Shown in pieces: positions 33,761-42,654 of a stretch of DNA of 64,000 bases. The notes under the pieces were generated by a model. That model saw only the letters and a list, made by a program, of their open reading frames with translations. It did no database searches and was not told the origin of the DNA. Both the position numbers and the translations under genes were made by a program. Position 1 is the first letter of the stretch. Each line of letters opens with the position of its first letter. Source of the stretch: Streptomyces exfoliatus (GTDB lineage Bacteria; Actinomycetota; Actinomycetes; Streptomycetales; Streptomycetaceae); NCBI RefSeq assembly GCF_000725545.1, contig NZ_JNZP01000017.1, positions 62,001-126,000 on the forward strand. Reading direction: 5' to 3'.

Positions 33761-34240
33761 TCAGGTCGCGTCGGAGTCGTACGGCGGACGCTCGGGGGTG
33801 TCTGACTTGTCCTGCTTCTTCAGCAGGTCCGGGGTGCCGCCGGCGGCGGAACCGGTCGCCGGGAGACCGTTCGGCGGGGAGCCGTTGACCACGGCGCCGT
33901 TGACGGCCGAGGGCTGCGGCTCGCGGCCGTGCACCGCGTCGGCGACGTCGTTCATCTCCTTCTTGAGGTCGAAGCTGCCGCGCAGCTCCTTGAGGTCCTC
34001 GTTCTGGTCCAGCTGCTTGCGCAGGAACGTCTTGGGGTTGAGGTCCTCGAACTCGAAGTCCTTGAACTCCGGGCCCAGCTCGCTGCGGATGTCCGCCTTG
34101 GCGCTGTCGGAGAAGTCACGGACCTTCCGGATGAAGCGCGAGACGTCCTGGATGACCTTCGGGAGCTTGTCCGGCCCGAAGACGAGCACGGCGAGGACCA
34201 CGAGCGTCACCAGCTCGAGTGCGCCTATGTCGCTGAACAC
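33761..34240 (-). CDS. tatB: Sec-independent protein translocase subunit TatB
   Basis: A 159-residue TatB. It begins with a short outer segment, a single helix with the conserved ELVTLVVLAVLVFGPDKLP hinge, then an amphipathic helix (VIQDVSRFIRKVRDFSD) and a long polar tail. TatB binds TatC and twin-arginine precursors at the membrane. GTG 34240 follows GGAG. In actinomycetes it lies downstream of htrA and the SigE system, as here. Confidence 0.92.
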   Translation of the reverse strand: MFSDIGALELVTLVVLAVLVFGPDKLPKVIQDVSRFIRKVRDFSDSAKADIRSELGPEFKDFEFEDLNPKTFLRKQLDQNEDLKELRGSFDLKKEMNDVADAVHGREPQPSAVNGAVVNGSPPNGLPATGSAAGGTPDLLKKQDKSDTPERPPYDSDAT

Positions 34241-34331
34241 CTAGTAGCTCCTTCATGCCGGTCAAGGGCCCGGTCCACGGTACCCGCCGAAACCGCCGGA
34301 CGGGTACCTTCCGGTGTCCGCCGCATGGCAC

Positions 34332-36119
34332 TCAGGTGCCCTGCGAGGACCCGAGCGTCAGCGTCTTCGTCAGTTCTTTGCCGTCACGGGTCAGGGTGAG
34401 TTCCAGCCGGTCGCCGGGGCGGTGGGCGCGGATCTTCACGATCAGTTCCTCGCCGTTGTGCACCCGCTGGCCGTCCACCTTGGTGATGACGTCGCCGGGT
34501 CGGAGGCCCGCCTTGGCCGCAGGGCCGCCGGGCGTGACGGCGGCGGAACCGTCCTTGCCCTTCTCTCCCACACGGGCGCCGTCGCCGTTGAACTGCATGT
34601 CGAGGCTCACACCGATGACGGGGTGGGTGGCCTTGCCGGTGTTGATGAGCTCCTCGGCGACGCGCTTGCCCTGGTTGATCGGTATGGCGAAACCGAGACC
34701 GATGGAACCGGCCTGTCCGCCGCCGCCCTCGCCCTCGCCGGACCCGCCGCCGGCCGCGCGGATCGCGCTGTTGATGCCGACGACCCGGGCCTTGGAGTCG
34801 AGAAGTGGGCCACCGGAGTTTCCGGGGTTGATGGGCGCGTCGGTCTGCAGGGCGTCGACGTAGCTGATGTCGCTGCCGTCGCCCTTCTCGCCGCCCGCCG
34901 TGATCGGGCGCTCCTTGGCGCTGATGATGCCGGAGGTGACCGTGTTGGAGAGGTCGAAGGGGGCGCCGATGGCGACGACGGGATCACCGACGCGGACGTT
35001 GTCGGAGTTGCCGAGCGGCAGCGGCTTGAGGCCGGAGACGCCGGTGACCTGGACGACGGCCAGGTCGTAGCCGCTGTCCTTGCCGACGAGCTTGGCGCGG
35101 GCGGTCTCGCCGCTGGAGAAGGTCACCGAGATGTCCCCGGAGGACTCGGCCGCGTCGACGACGTGGTTGTTGGTGAGGATGTGGCCCTTGGTGTCCAGCA
35201 CGAAGCCGGTGCCGGTGCCGGACGAGCCGCCGCCCTTGACGTGCAGGGTGACCACGCCGGGCAGGGCGCTGGCCGCGATCCCGGCCACGCTGTCGGGCGC
35301 CCGTCCGGTGTCCCCGGCGTCCGCCTGCGGCAGCTCGACGGTGCTGATGCCGCCGTTGCGCTCGACGTACGCGCCGACCCCGCCGCCGATGACTCCGGTG
35401 ACGAGCGCGAACACGAGCGCTCCCGCGACGGCGAGCCCCTTGCGGGACTTCTTCTTCTTGGCGGGCACGGGCGGAAGCCCGGCGCCGTCGGCCCCCCAGG
35501 GGTCGTACTGCGTCCAGGGCGCGCCGGCGGCCTGCGGCGGCATGCCGACGTTGTGGGGCTGGGGCTGGGGCTGCGGGTGCGGCTGCGGATAGGGCTGCGG
35601 CGGTACGGGGGGCATGTGGGCCTGCTGTGGCGGTACGGGCGCCGGCGGGCGCTGTACGGGCGGGGCGGGCGCCCAGGGTCCGGGCTCCCCGTAGGGCGGC
35701 GTCCGGTACTCGTCGGGGGCGTGCAGAGGCTGGGGCGCGGGCTGCGCGCCCGAGGCGGCCTCGGGCGCCGGAGCCCCTGCCGTCGGGGCCTCGGGCGCCG
35801 GTGCGGGAGGATCGGACTTGGTGAGCAGCACGGGGGGCGCGGGGGCGGGCCCGGGGATGTCGGCGGCCTCGGCGGCGGCGGGCGGGGCCGAGGAGCCCGC
35901 CTCGCCCGCCACATCCGTCACATCCGTCACATCCGTCACCGGCGGGGCGACCGGGGCATCCGACGCGTCCGCCGGGCCGCCCACCGGGCTTCCGGTCGGC
36001 GGCTGCGGCGCGGGCAGCGGAAAGTCGCCGTCTCCGTCGGCCGGCGGCGGCGAGGGTATCCGTGCGGCCTCCGGTGCGCTCGAAGGCCGGCTCCACCAGT
36101 TCGGCTTCCCGTTGTTCAT
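34332..36119 (-). CDS. htrA: HtrA/DegP-like trypsin-family serine protease with PDZ domain
   Basis: A 595-residue protein. Residues 1-~215 are a Pro/Ala-rich cytoplasmic tail (including VTDVTDVTDV and PQPHPQPQPQPH). A basic stretch and one membrane helix follow (~225-247, GLAVAGALVFALVTGVIGGG). The extracytoplasmic protease has His in NNHVVDAA (~318), Asp in SGYDLAVVQV (~352) and Ser in NPGNSGGPLL (~434), and a C-terminal PDZ domain (~505-590, KAGLRPGDVITKVDGQRV). HtrA degrades misfolded envelope proteins. It is the third gene of the sigE-anti-sigma-htrA-tatB set. Confidence 0.94.
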   Translation of the reverse strand: MNNGKPNWWSRPSSAPEAARIPSPPPADGDGDFPLPAPQPPTGSPVGGPADASDAPVAPPVTDVTDVTDVAGEAGSSAPPAAAEAADIPGPAPAPPVLLTKSDPPAPAPEAPTAGAPAPEAASGAQPAPQPLHAPDEYRTPPYGEPGPWAPAPPVQRPPAPVPPQQAHMPPVPPQPYPQPHPQPQPQPHNVGMPPQAAGAPWTQYDPWGADGAGLPPVPAKKKKSRKGLAVAGALVFALVTGVIGGGVGAYVERNGGISTVELPQADAGDTGRAPDSVAGIAASALPGVVTLHVKGGGSSGTGTGFVLDTKGHILTNNHVVDAAESSGDISVTFSSGETARAKLVGKDSGYDLAVVQVTGVSGLKPLPLGNSDNVRVGDPVVAIGAPFDLSNTVTSGIISAKERPITAGGEKGDGSDISYVDALQTDAPINPGNSGGPLLDSKARVVGINSAIRAAGGGSGEGEGGGGQAGSIGLGFAIPINQGKRVAEELINTGKATHPVIGVSLDMQFNGDGARVGEKGKDGSAAVTPGGPAAKAGLRPGDVITKVDGQRVHNGEELIVKIRAHRPGDRLELTLTRDGKELTKTLTLGSSQGT

Positions 36120-36196
36120 GCTCTCCCCGCAACCCGCTGACCCGTCCGCGCCCCTGGGTCGGGCGCCCCTGTCCCTGGATTCAACCAGGTCGCGGC

Positions 36197-37087
36197 TCAG
36201 CGGGGGGAGCCGAGCGGCGTCGCCGCCGGGCTCGGCGCCGGGCTGGGCCCCGGGGCGAGGGCGAGCTGAAGGACCGGACTCGTCGGTCGTATGAACGGCG
36301 AGAGGGCCGACAGCGGCTGCGGGGCGCGCCTGTGGAGGCTCACCACGTCCGGGTGGAACGCGCCCATGGGGGCGGTGCCCGGAGTCCCGGCCGCCGCCGG
36401 GGCGACAGGAGACAGCGGAGCGGTGGGAGACACCTGTGCGGCGTCCACGGACTGGGCGCCCGAGCGGTCGCCGGACCGGGCGCCCCTGGTGACGGGTGTG
36501 CCGCCGCCGGGTCCTGTCGCGGTGGCACGGAGCGGGGTCACCGCGGTGCCCGCGCCCTGGCCGCCGCGTCCGCTCGCGTTCACCGAGGCGTCAAGGGGCA
36601 GGGTGCCGCCGAGGGCGATGGCCGCGAACGACACCGCGCTCGCCGCCGCGAAGGCGAAGCGCCGCCCGCGCCCGGATGGTCCCGACGCGCGGTCACCGAC
36701 CTCGTGGATGCGGAAGCCGGTGCGTGGGGGCTCAGGGGTGACGACGGCGGCCGTGGCGAAGCCGTCGGACTTCACTCCGCCCGCGCCGAGCAACTGCTCC
36801 AGGGGGCTGCGCGGTCCGCCGGGGGCTCCCGGTTCGCCGGGACCCCCGGGGAGGCCCTGGAGCCGGGCGAGAAAGCCCTCGGAGGGCGGCGGGGGCGCCG
36901 CGGAGGCGAAGACGCTCTTGAGGGTGCGCTGCGCGTCGGCCTCCGCCTTGCAGCGGGCGCAGGTCGCGAGGTGGGCGAGGACCCGCTCACGGGCGTCGTG
37001 ACCGAGTTCGCCGTCGACGAGCGCGGCCAGCCGGTCCCCGAGATGCTGTTCCGCGGGGGTCGGTGACGAAGGGCGAGTGAGGCTCAC
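36197..37087 (-). CDS. Zinc-finger anti-sigma factor of SigE (RseA-like)
   Basis: A 296-residue protein with an N-terminal ZAS-type zinc-binding motif ([11 protein letters not shown], preceded by a His in [18 protein letters not shown]). A low-complexity middle, one hydrophobic helix (~residues 145-165, [18 protein letters not shown]) and a Pro/Ala-rich outer segment follow. It binds and holds the upstream ECF sigma factor and releases it under envelope stress. GTG 37087 overlaps the sigma factor stop by four bases, which shows translational coupling. Confidence 0.9.
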   Translation of the reverse strand: MSLTRPSSPTPAEQHLGDRLAALVDGELGHDARERVLAHLATCARCKAEADAQRTLKSVFASAAPPPPSEGFLARLQGLPGGPGEPGAPGGPRSPLEQLLGAGGVKSDGFATAAVVTPEPPRTGFRIHEVGDRASGPSGRGRRFAFAAASAVSFAAIALGGTLPLDASVNASGRGGQGAGTAVTPLRATATGPGGGTPVTRGARSGDRSGAQSVDAAQVSPTAPLSPVAPAAAGTPGTAPMGAFHPDVVSLHRRAPQPLSALSPFIRPTSPVLQLALAPGPSPAPSPAATPLGSPR

Positions 37088-37842
37088 GCTGTCCCTGCCT
37101 CCCATCCGACGGAGGCCAGGGCACGCTCCGCCCGTGCCTCGGGCGAGCGGTGCTTGAGCGCCTTGCGCAGGTGGGAGCGGCCGCGGTGGATGCGGCTGCG
37201 GACGGTGCCGAGCTTCACGCCGAGGGTCGCGGCGATCTCCTCGTACGACAGTCCTTCGATGTCGCAGAGGACGACGGCCGCCCGGAACTCCGGCGCGAGG
37301 GTGTCGAGGGCCTGCTGCACGTCGGCGTCGAAGTGCGTGTCGTTGAAGACCTGCTGCGGCGAGGGCTCGCGGCTGGGCAGCCGCTCGGCCGCGTCGTCGG
37401 CGAGCGCGTCGAAGCGGATGCGCTGCTTGCGACGGACCATGTCGAGGAAGAGGTTGGTGGTGATGCGGTGCAGCCAGCCCTCGAAGGTGCCCGGCGTGTA
37501 CGTCGACAGCGAGCGGAAGACGCGGACGAAGACCTCCTGGGTGAGGTCCTCGGCGTCGTGCTGATTGCCCGTGAGGCGGTAGGCGAGACGGTAGACCCGA
37601 CCACTGTGCGTGCTGACGATCTCCTCCCATGTGGGCGGAGTCCACGCCTGCGATTCCGCATCCGATGCGAAGGTCGCGGTGGTGGGAGCGGAGTCGGTGG
37701 TGCGGAAACGGTCAGCGGTGTCGGTCACGGATTTCGGCTCACCCGCCGACCTGAGAAGACGCCGAAGCACTCCTCCCCGATCCACAGGCGCAGCCGCACC
37801 TCCCCTGTCGGCTCTGGTGGTGTCCAGTGGAGCCCCTACCAT
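37084..37842 (-). CDS. sigE: ECF RNA polymerase sigma factor, SigE type
   Basis: A 252-residue ECF sigma factor. Region 2 (residues ~85-150) has [21 protein letters not shown]; region 4 (~190-240) has [20 protein letters not shown]. The acidic N-terminal extension resembles mycobacterial SigE. It should direct RNA polymerase to envelope-stress genes, including itself. ATG 37842 with GAGGTGG is favoured over upstream in-frame starts at 37941. Gene order sigma, anti-sigma, htrA, tatB matches M. tuberculosis Rv1221-Rv1224. Confidence 0.93.
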   Translation of the reverse strand: MVGAPLDTTRADRGGAAAPVDRGGVLRRLLRSAGEPKSVTDTADRFRTTDSAPTTATFASDAESQAWTPPTWEEIVSTHSGRVYRLAYRLTGNQHDAEDLTQEVFVRVFRSLSTYTPGTFEGWLHRITTNLFLDMVRRKQRIRFDALADDAAERLPSREPSPQQVFNDTHFDADVQQALDTLAPEFRAAVVLCDIEGLSYEEIAATLGVKLGTVRSRIHRGRSHLRKALKHRSPEARAERALASVGWEAGTA

Positions 37843-38014
37843 AGCCACCTCGCCCGTTAGCTCCGGATAAGAATCTTTACGCGAATTTGGGACCCGGCCG
37901 CCCGGCTGTCCCCTGTCGCGCCCTACCCCTGCTGAACGCACGGTCCCATCTGCGGGTTCCCGCTGACAGCGGATACAGTCACCGTTGCGTCAACTACGGG
38001 GACAGGAGAGGGCC

Positions 38015-38650
38015 ATTACCGCCAACCGGCAGACGAGCTGGTCGTTCGCCGACGCCTTTGTCGCCGAGGACGATGCTCTGCGCTGGGCCCGCGAGCGGGC
38101 CAGGGAGGCAGGGCTGCCCTCGGTGTCTCCGGGCACCGGTGGGGCGCTGCGCCTGCTCGCCGCGACGGCGGACGCCAAGGCGGTGGCCGAGATCGGAACC
38201 GGCACGGGCGTGTCGGGCATCTACCTGCTGCTCGGGATGCGGCCGGACGGCGTCCTGACGACGGTGGACCTCCAGCCGGAGCGGCAGCAGTTCGCCAAGA
38301 CGGCGTTCCGGGCGGCGGGCTTCGCCGGCAACCGGGCCAGGTTCATCCCCGGCCGCGCCCTGGACGTCCTGCCGCGTCTCGCGGACGGCGGGTACGACCT
38401 CGTCTTCTGCGACGGCGACCGCCTGGAGTACCTGGACTACCTCGCTGAATCGTTGCGCCTGCTGCGGCCCGGGGGTCTCGTCTGCTTCGAAGGCGTCTTC
38501 GCGGACGGCCGCACGGTCGACTCGGGGGCCCAGCCCGCGGAGGTCCAGCGGGTCCGCGAGCTGCTGCGCGCGGTGCGGGAGAGCCAGGAGTTCGTCCCCT
38601 CGCTGCTGCCGGTGGGCGACGGCCTGCTCTGCGCCGTCCGCCGCGGCTGA
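38015..38650 (+). CDS. O-methyltransferase (SAM-dependent, caffeoyl-CoA-type)
   Basis: A 211-residue class I methyltransferase with SAM-binding AEIGTGTGVSGIYLL, VDLQPERQ, and FCDGDRLEYLDYL, in the O-methyltransferase family 3 pattern. Divergent from sigE as Rv1220c is in mycobacteria. The best ribosome site (AGGAGAGG) is 4-6 bases before an ATT codon at 38015, where the conserved ITANRQTSW begins, so ATT initiation is proposed. A TTG at 37985 is the nearest canonical in-frame start but has no ribosome site. Substrate unknown. Confidence 0.88.
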   Translation: MTANRQTSWSFADAFVAEDDALRWARERAREAGLPSVSPGTGGALRLLAATADAKAVAEIGTGTGVSGIYLLLGMRPDGVLTTVDLQPERQQFAKTAFRAAGFAGNRARFIPGRALDVLPRLADGGYDLVFCDGDRLEYLDYLAESLRLLRPGGLVCFEGVFADGRTVDSGAQPAEVQRVRELLRAVRESQEFVPSLLPVGDGLLCAVRRG

Positions 38651-38681
38651 CGCACCTTCCACCCGGTCCGCACCCCGGACG

Positions 38682-38724
38682 CACCGCTGCCCCGGTACGG
38701 GCGGGCCGTACCGGGGCAGCGGTG
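38682..38724. terminator. Bidirectional terminator hairpin
   Basis: A 19-bp perfect stem CACCGCTGCCCCGGTACGG with complement and a 5-base loop between the O-methyltransferase gene and the convergent DUF3117 gene. Confidence 0.9.
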
Positions 38725-38744
38725 GGAAATCGTGGAGAGTCGGG

Positions 38745-38912
38745 TCAGCCGACGACCTTCTTCAGGGCGTCGCCCAGCGCCGCCGCCTCGTCCGGGGTCA
38801 GCTCGACGACAAGCCGACCGCCGCCTTCGAGCGGAACGCGCATGACGATGCCCCGCCCCTCCTTGGTCACCTCGAGCGGGCCGTCACCCGTCCGCGGCTT
38901 CATGGCCGCCAT
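38745..38912 (-). CDS. DUF3117 protein
   Basis: A 55-residue protein that matches DUF3117 over its whole length: begins MAAMKPRTGDGPLEVTKEG, then VMRVPLEGGGRLVVELTP and a helix DEAAALGDALKKVVG. A GGAAGGGG ribosome site precedes ATG 38912. Related to the small protein Rv1211 in mycobacteria, likewise close to tag. Function unknown. Confidence 0.9.
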   Translation of the reverse strand: MAAMKPRTGDGPLEVTKEGRGIVMRVPLEGGGRLVVELTPDEAAALGDALKKVVG

Positions 38913-39223
38913 GCTTGTTCCCCTTCCTGAAACCAGCTCTTTGTCGGCCGGGCAGCTCCGTGATGTGGAGCACGGTCACCGGCTTCGAACACATTGCTTC
39001 CAGGTCATTATCCCGCATGGCAGGACCCGATGACCAACATCGAATGGCATCGCTTGCGCAACGCGCTCTCTCAAAACCACACATTTCGGCGATCAGCCTG
39101 CGATACTTCGCCGCTCGGCGTCCGGCCGGGTCCCCAGAATCTTTGACGCAGCTCACATGGGCGGTGCGGGTGATCTCCGCCATGCTGGCCTTGTCCACCA
39201 CGCGAAGAGGCGAAGGGAACCCG
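38913..39223 (+). promoter_or_regulatory. Intergenic region between DUF3117 and enoyl-CoA hydratase genes
   Basis: This 311-base divergent gap has moderately AT-richer stretches (ATTATCCCGCATGG; CTCTCAAAACCACACATTT) and a TTGACG box near 39143. No convincing ORF or structured RNA is seen. It should contain both promoters; the -10 assignment is unsure. Confidence 0.35.
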
Positions 39224-40027
39224 ATGGCCGACACGGTCCTGTACGAAGTGAGCGACGGACTCGCCACCATCACGCTCAACCGGCCCGAGGCCATGAACGC
39301 CATGAACGTGGCCGCGAAGGTCGCCCTCCGGGACGCGGTCGAGACGGCCGCCGCCGACCCCGCCGTACGGGCGGTGCTGCTCACCGCGGCGGGCGAGCGG
39401 GCGTTCTGCGTCGGCCAGGACCTGAAGGAACACGTGGGTCTGCTCATGGCGGACCAGGAGAACGGCACGAGCGTGACCATGAACACGGTCCGCGACCACT
39501 ACAACCCGATCACCAAGGCGCTCGCGGGCATGCGGAAGCCCGTGGTGGCCGGCGTGAACGGCGTCGCGGCGGGGGCCGGCTTCGGCTTCGCGCTCGCGGC
39601 GGACTACCGGGTGGTCGCCGACACGGCCTCGTTCAACACCTCCTTCGCGGGCGTCGCGCTCACCGCCGACTCGGGCGTGTCCTGGACGCTGCCCCGGCTC
39701 ATCGGCGCCAGTCGGGCGTCCGACCTGCTGCTCTTCCCGCGCTCGGTCAGCGCCCAGGAGGCGTACGAGCTCGGCATCGTGAACCGTCTCGTCCCGGCCG
39801 CCGACCTGGCCGCCGAGGCCGAGAAGGTGGCCAGGACCCTCGCCGAGGGCCCGACCGTGGCGTACGCGGCCGTGAAGGAGTCCCTCGCCTACGGCGCCGA
39901 CCACTCGCTCGCCGAGGCCCTGGACAAGGAGGACGAGCTCCAGACCCTGGCGGGCTCGTCGGAGGACCACACGATCGCGGTACGCGCCTTCATCGCCAAG
40001 GAGAAGCCGAAGTACCTGGGCCGCTGA
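39224..40027 (+). CDS. Enoyl-CoA hydratase/isomerase family protein (PaaG/PaaB-like)
   Basis: A 267-residue crotonase-fold enzyme. It has the CoA-binding oxyanion strands (AFCVGQDLKEHV and VAAGAGFGFALAADYRV) and a C-terminal helix. Catalytic-site spacing and the TADSGVSWTLPRLIG segment resemble 1,2-epoxyphenylacetyl-CoA isomerases and related hydratases, where an Asp replaces the second Glu. ATG 39224 follows GAAGGGAA. The true acyl-CoA substrate cannot be read from sequence. Confidence 0.88.
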   Translation: MADTVLYEVSDGLATITLNRPEAMNAMNVAAKVALRDAVETAAADPAVRAVLLTAAGERAFCVGQDLKEHVGLLMADQENGTSVTMNTVRDHYNPITKALAGMRKPVVAGVNGVAAGAGFGFALAADYRVVADTASFNTSFAGVALTADSGVSWTLPRLIGASRASDLLLFPRSVSAQEAYELGIVNRLVPAADLAAEAEKVARTLAEGPTVAYAAVKESLAYGADHSLAEALDKEDELQTLAGSSEDHTIAVRAFIAKEKPKYLGR

Positions 40028-40115
40028 GCCGGGACGGGAACCCGCTCGTACGACTGGTGGGCGCGTCTATAGGATCCGCTCACCATTTCGTACGCACATT
40101 CACCTGGGGGGTTCC

Positions 40116-41357
40116 GTGCGTCCCGACCCTTCCGCGCGCCTTCTTCGCGGCGCGCTCACGACGGGTGTGGCCCTGGGCCTGTCCGCCACCGCCCTGTCCT
40201 CGCCGGCACGGGCCTCCGACGGCTGGGACCGGTGTCCCGACAACGCCGTGTGCGGCTTCAGCCAGCCGCTGCACCAGGGCGACATGATCGTGATCCGGAA
40301 GCCGATGCCGGCACTCGGCTCCTGGGACAACCGCATCCGCTCGTACGTCGTCAAGCTGCCCGGATACAGCGACGCGATCTGCCTCCACCCGAAGCCGGGC
40401 CTCGACCCGGAGGGCGCCACGCACTCCTACTTCTCGGAGTCCTTCGACGAGAGCGCCCACCCCGAGCTGGACCGGGCGGTCAGCTCCGTCGACATCGGCC
40501 CCGACGCCGACGATTTCTGCGGGACCGAGGGCCGCTACCCGGGCATGTACGACCTCGTCAACCGCCGTCCCGCGACGCTGCCCGCGACGGGCGACTTCGG
40601 CGACCTCAACGGTGACGGCTTCGCCGACGTGGTCACCCGCAACATGGTCAGCCAGCTGTGGGTGTCCCACGACTACACCAGCGGGAGCAACCCCCAGCTC
40701 GTCGGCGGCGACTGGAGCACCATGACCAAGCTGGTCCGGCACGGGGATTACGACGGCGACGGCAACGAGGACGTCTTCGCCCGCGACCGCTCCGGCGTCC
40801 TCTGGCGCTACCCCGGAACCGGCCGGGGCCTGTTCAAGCCCCGCGTCAAGATCGGCGGCGGCTGGAACACCATGCGCGACCTGGCCGCCGTCGGAGACCT
40901 GACCGGGGACGGCAAGGGCGACCTGCTCGCCTCCGACGGCGACGGCGTCCTGTGGACGTACCCGGGCAACGGGCGCGGCTGGTTCGGTGCCCGCAAGATG
41001 GTCGGCGGCGGCTGGAAGGCGATCAACGAGCTCGTCGGCGCCGGAGACATGAACACGGACGGCAGGGCCGACCTCGTCGCCCGCGACACGGCCGGCAGGC
41101 TCTGGCTCTACCCGGGCAACGGGCGCGGCTGGTTCGGCGCGCGCACGATCATCGGCACCGGTGGCTGGAACTCCCTGGGGGAACTGGCCGGCATCGGAGA
41201 TGTCAACGGTGACGGCAAGGCCGACATCGTCGCGCACACCCCGGACCCCGACACGAGGGACCGGAACCGCCTCCGCGTCTACAACGGCACCGGGGACGGG
41301 CACCTCCGCGCCCCGTGGACCCTCGCCTCGATCCGGACCACGCACTACGCCTTCTGA
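40116..41357 (+). CDS. Secreted FG-GAP/VCBS-repeat protein with I36-type N-terminal domain, copy 1
   Basis: A 413-residue exported protein. A Sec signal peptide (to ~residue 33, GVALGLSATALSSPARA) is followed by a small Cys-containing domain like peptidase inhibitor family I36 (RCPDNAVCGF, LGSWDNRIRSYV). Five or so FG-GAP/VCBS-type repeats follow, each about 50-60 residues with a calcium-loop pattern DxNxDGxxD and WxYPGNGRGWFGA, probably forming a beta-propeller. Partner or ligand unknown. GTG 40116 follows a G-rich GGGGGG site. The next gene is a tandem paralog. Confidence 0.88.
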   Translation: MRPDPSARLLRGALTTGVALGLSATALSSPARASDGWDRCPDNAVCGFSQPLHQGDMIVIRKPMPALGSWDNRIRSYVVKLPGYSDAICLHPKPGLDPEGATHSYFSESFDESAHPELDRAVSSVDIGPDADDFCGTEGRYPGMYDLVNRRPATLPATGDFGDLNGDGFADVVTRNMVSQLWVSHDYTSGSNPQLVGGDWSTMTKLVRHGDYDGDGNEDVFARDRSGVLWRYPGTGRGLFKPRVKIGGGWNTMRDLAAVGDLTGDGKGDLLASDGDGVLWTYPGNGRGWFGARKMVGGGWKAINELVGAGDMNTDGRADLVARDTAGRLWLYPGNGRGWFGARTIIGTGGWNSLGELAGIGDVNGDGKADIVAHTPDPDTRDRNRLRVYNGTGDGHLRAPWTLASIRTTHYAF

Positions 41358-41383
41358 CCCTCTTCGTGAACGGATTCCGATCC

Positions 41384-42610
41384 ATGATCCGCAGCAACCG
41401 GGGCCGTCGCGCCCTGGCCGCCGCCGTGACCACAGCGGCCTCCCTGGCGACTCTGATGACCGCCGCTCCCCCTGCGGCAGCCGACTCCGGACGCTGCCCC
41501 TCGGGCCGCCTGTGCGTCTTCCAGTACCGCGACTTCAAGGGCGAGATGAAGATCATCTCGTCCAGTCAGTCCACGCTCGGGACGTGGAACAACACGATCT
41601 CCTCCGTCGTGAACAACTCCAGCCTGTACGCGGTCCTCTGGAGCGACGCCGGGTTCGGCGGGAGCGACTCCCTGCACTCGGACCCGCACAACGGCGCGAT
41701 CAGCTTCGACGGCTCCGTGATGGGCCAGCTCGACAACAAGATCAGCTCCATCCGCGTGGCCACCACCAGCTACGAGGCGACCCAGGGCGTTCCGTGGATG
41801 ACCTGGGCGCCGCAGGAGAAGCGACCCACCGGCCTGCCCGCCGCCGCGCAGTTCGGTGACCTGAACAACGACCTCCGGCCCGACCTCATCGAGCGGGCCG
41901 ACGACGGCCGGCTGTGGTACCTCCACGGCTACAGCGCCCAGTGGGACGTCTCCCCCAAGGGCGTGCTGATAGGCGGCGGATGGAACGGCATGACCCAGAT
42001 CGTCCGGCACGGCGACTACGACGGCGACCGCAACGAGGACGTCTTCGCCCGCGACCGCTCCGGCGTGCTCTGGTTCTACCCCGGCAACGGCAAGGGCTGG
42101 TTCAAGCCCCGCGTCAAGATCGGCGGCGGCTGGAACACCATGAAGGAGATCAAGGCCGTCGGTGACATCACCGGTGACGGCCGCCGCGACATGGTCGCCC
42201 GTGACACCGCCGGTGTCCTGTGGACGTACCCGGGCAACGGCCATGGCTGGTTCGGCGCCCGCAAGAGGGTCGGCGGCGGCTGGAACACGATGACCCGGCT
42301 CGTGGCGCCGGGCGACATGACCGGCGACGGCCGGTCGGACCTGGTCGCGCGGGACGGTTCACGCGGACTCTGGCTCTACCCGGGCAACGGCTCGGGCACG
42401 TTCGGCGCCCGCACGAAGCTGCCGTACGCCTGGCCGTCCAACGAGCCGGTCCTCTCCGTCGGCGACGTCACCGGCGACGGCAAGGCCGACCTCATGCGGA
42501 CCATCAACTTCTGGGATCTGCACGTCTATCCGGGCAACGGCCGTGGCGGCATCGGCGGCCCCGTCTACACCACGATGTACGACCCGGCCGACCGGGTCCA
42601 CCTCTTCTGA
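41384..42610 (+). CDS. Secreted FG-GAP/VCBS-repeat protein with I36-type domain, copy 2
   Basis: A 408-residue paralog of the preceding gene, 26 bases downstream. The signal peptide ends near AAPPAAA; the N-terminal domain keeps RCPSGRLCVFQYRDFKG and LGTWNNTISSVV, the family I36 pattern, better than copy 1. The repeat domain is near-identical to copy 1 over stretches such as RHGDYDGD and EDVFARDRSGVLW, including identical DNA words, which suggests gene conversion or recent duplication. ATG 41384 is preferred; an in-frame GTG is at 41366. Role outside the cell unknown. Confidence 0.88.
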   Translation: MIRSNRGRRALAAAVTTAASLATLMTAAPPAAADSGRCPSGRLCVFQYRDFKGEMKIISSSQSTLGTWNNTISSVVNNSSLYAVLWSDAGFGGSDSLHSDPHNGAISFDGSVMGQLDNKISSIRVATTSYEATQGVPWMTWAPQEKRPTGLPAAAQFGDLNNDLRPDLIERADDGRLWYLHGYSAQWDVSPKGVLIGGGWNGMTQIVRHGDYDGDRNEDVFARDRSGVLWFYPGNGKGWFKPRVKIGGGWNTMKEIKAVGDITGDGRRDMVARDTAGVLWTYPGNGHGWFGARKRVGGGWNTMTRLVAPGDMTGDGRSDLVARDGSRGLWLYPGNGSGTFGARTKLPYAWPSNEPVLSVGDVTGDGKADLMRTINFWDLHVYPGNGRGGIGGPVYTTMYDPADRVHLF

Positions 42611-42626
42611 CCCGGCAGGGAACGAC

Positions 42627-42654
42627 GGCCCGGGGTCACTTTCCGCCCCGGGCC
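42627..42654. terminator. Terminator hairpin at convergent 3' ends
   Basis: Stem GGCCCGGGG with its complement and 10-base loop, 16 bases after the FG-GAP gene stop; it overlaps the last codons of tag on the other strand. Confidence 0.75.

Noticed and set aside
37985..38014. TTG start of the O-methyltransferase at 37985
   Set aside because: No ribosome site upstream, whereas AGGAGAGG fits a start at 38015; kept only as an alternative.
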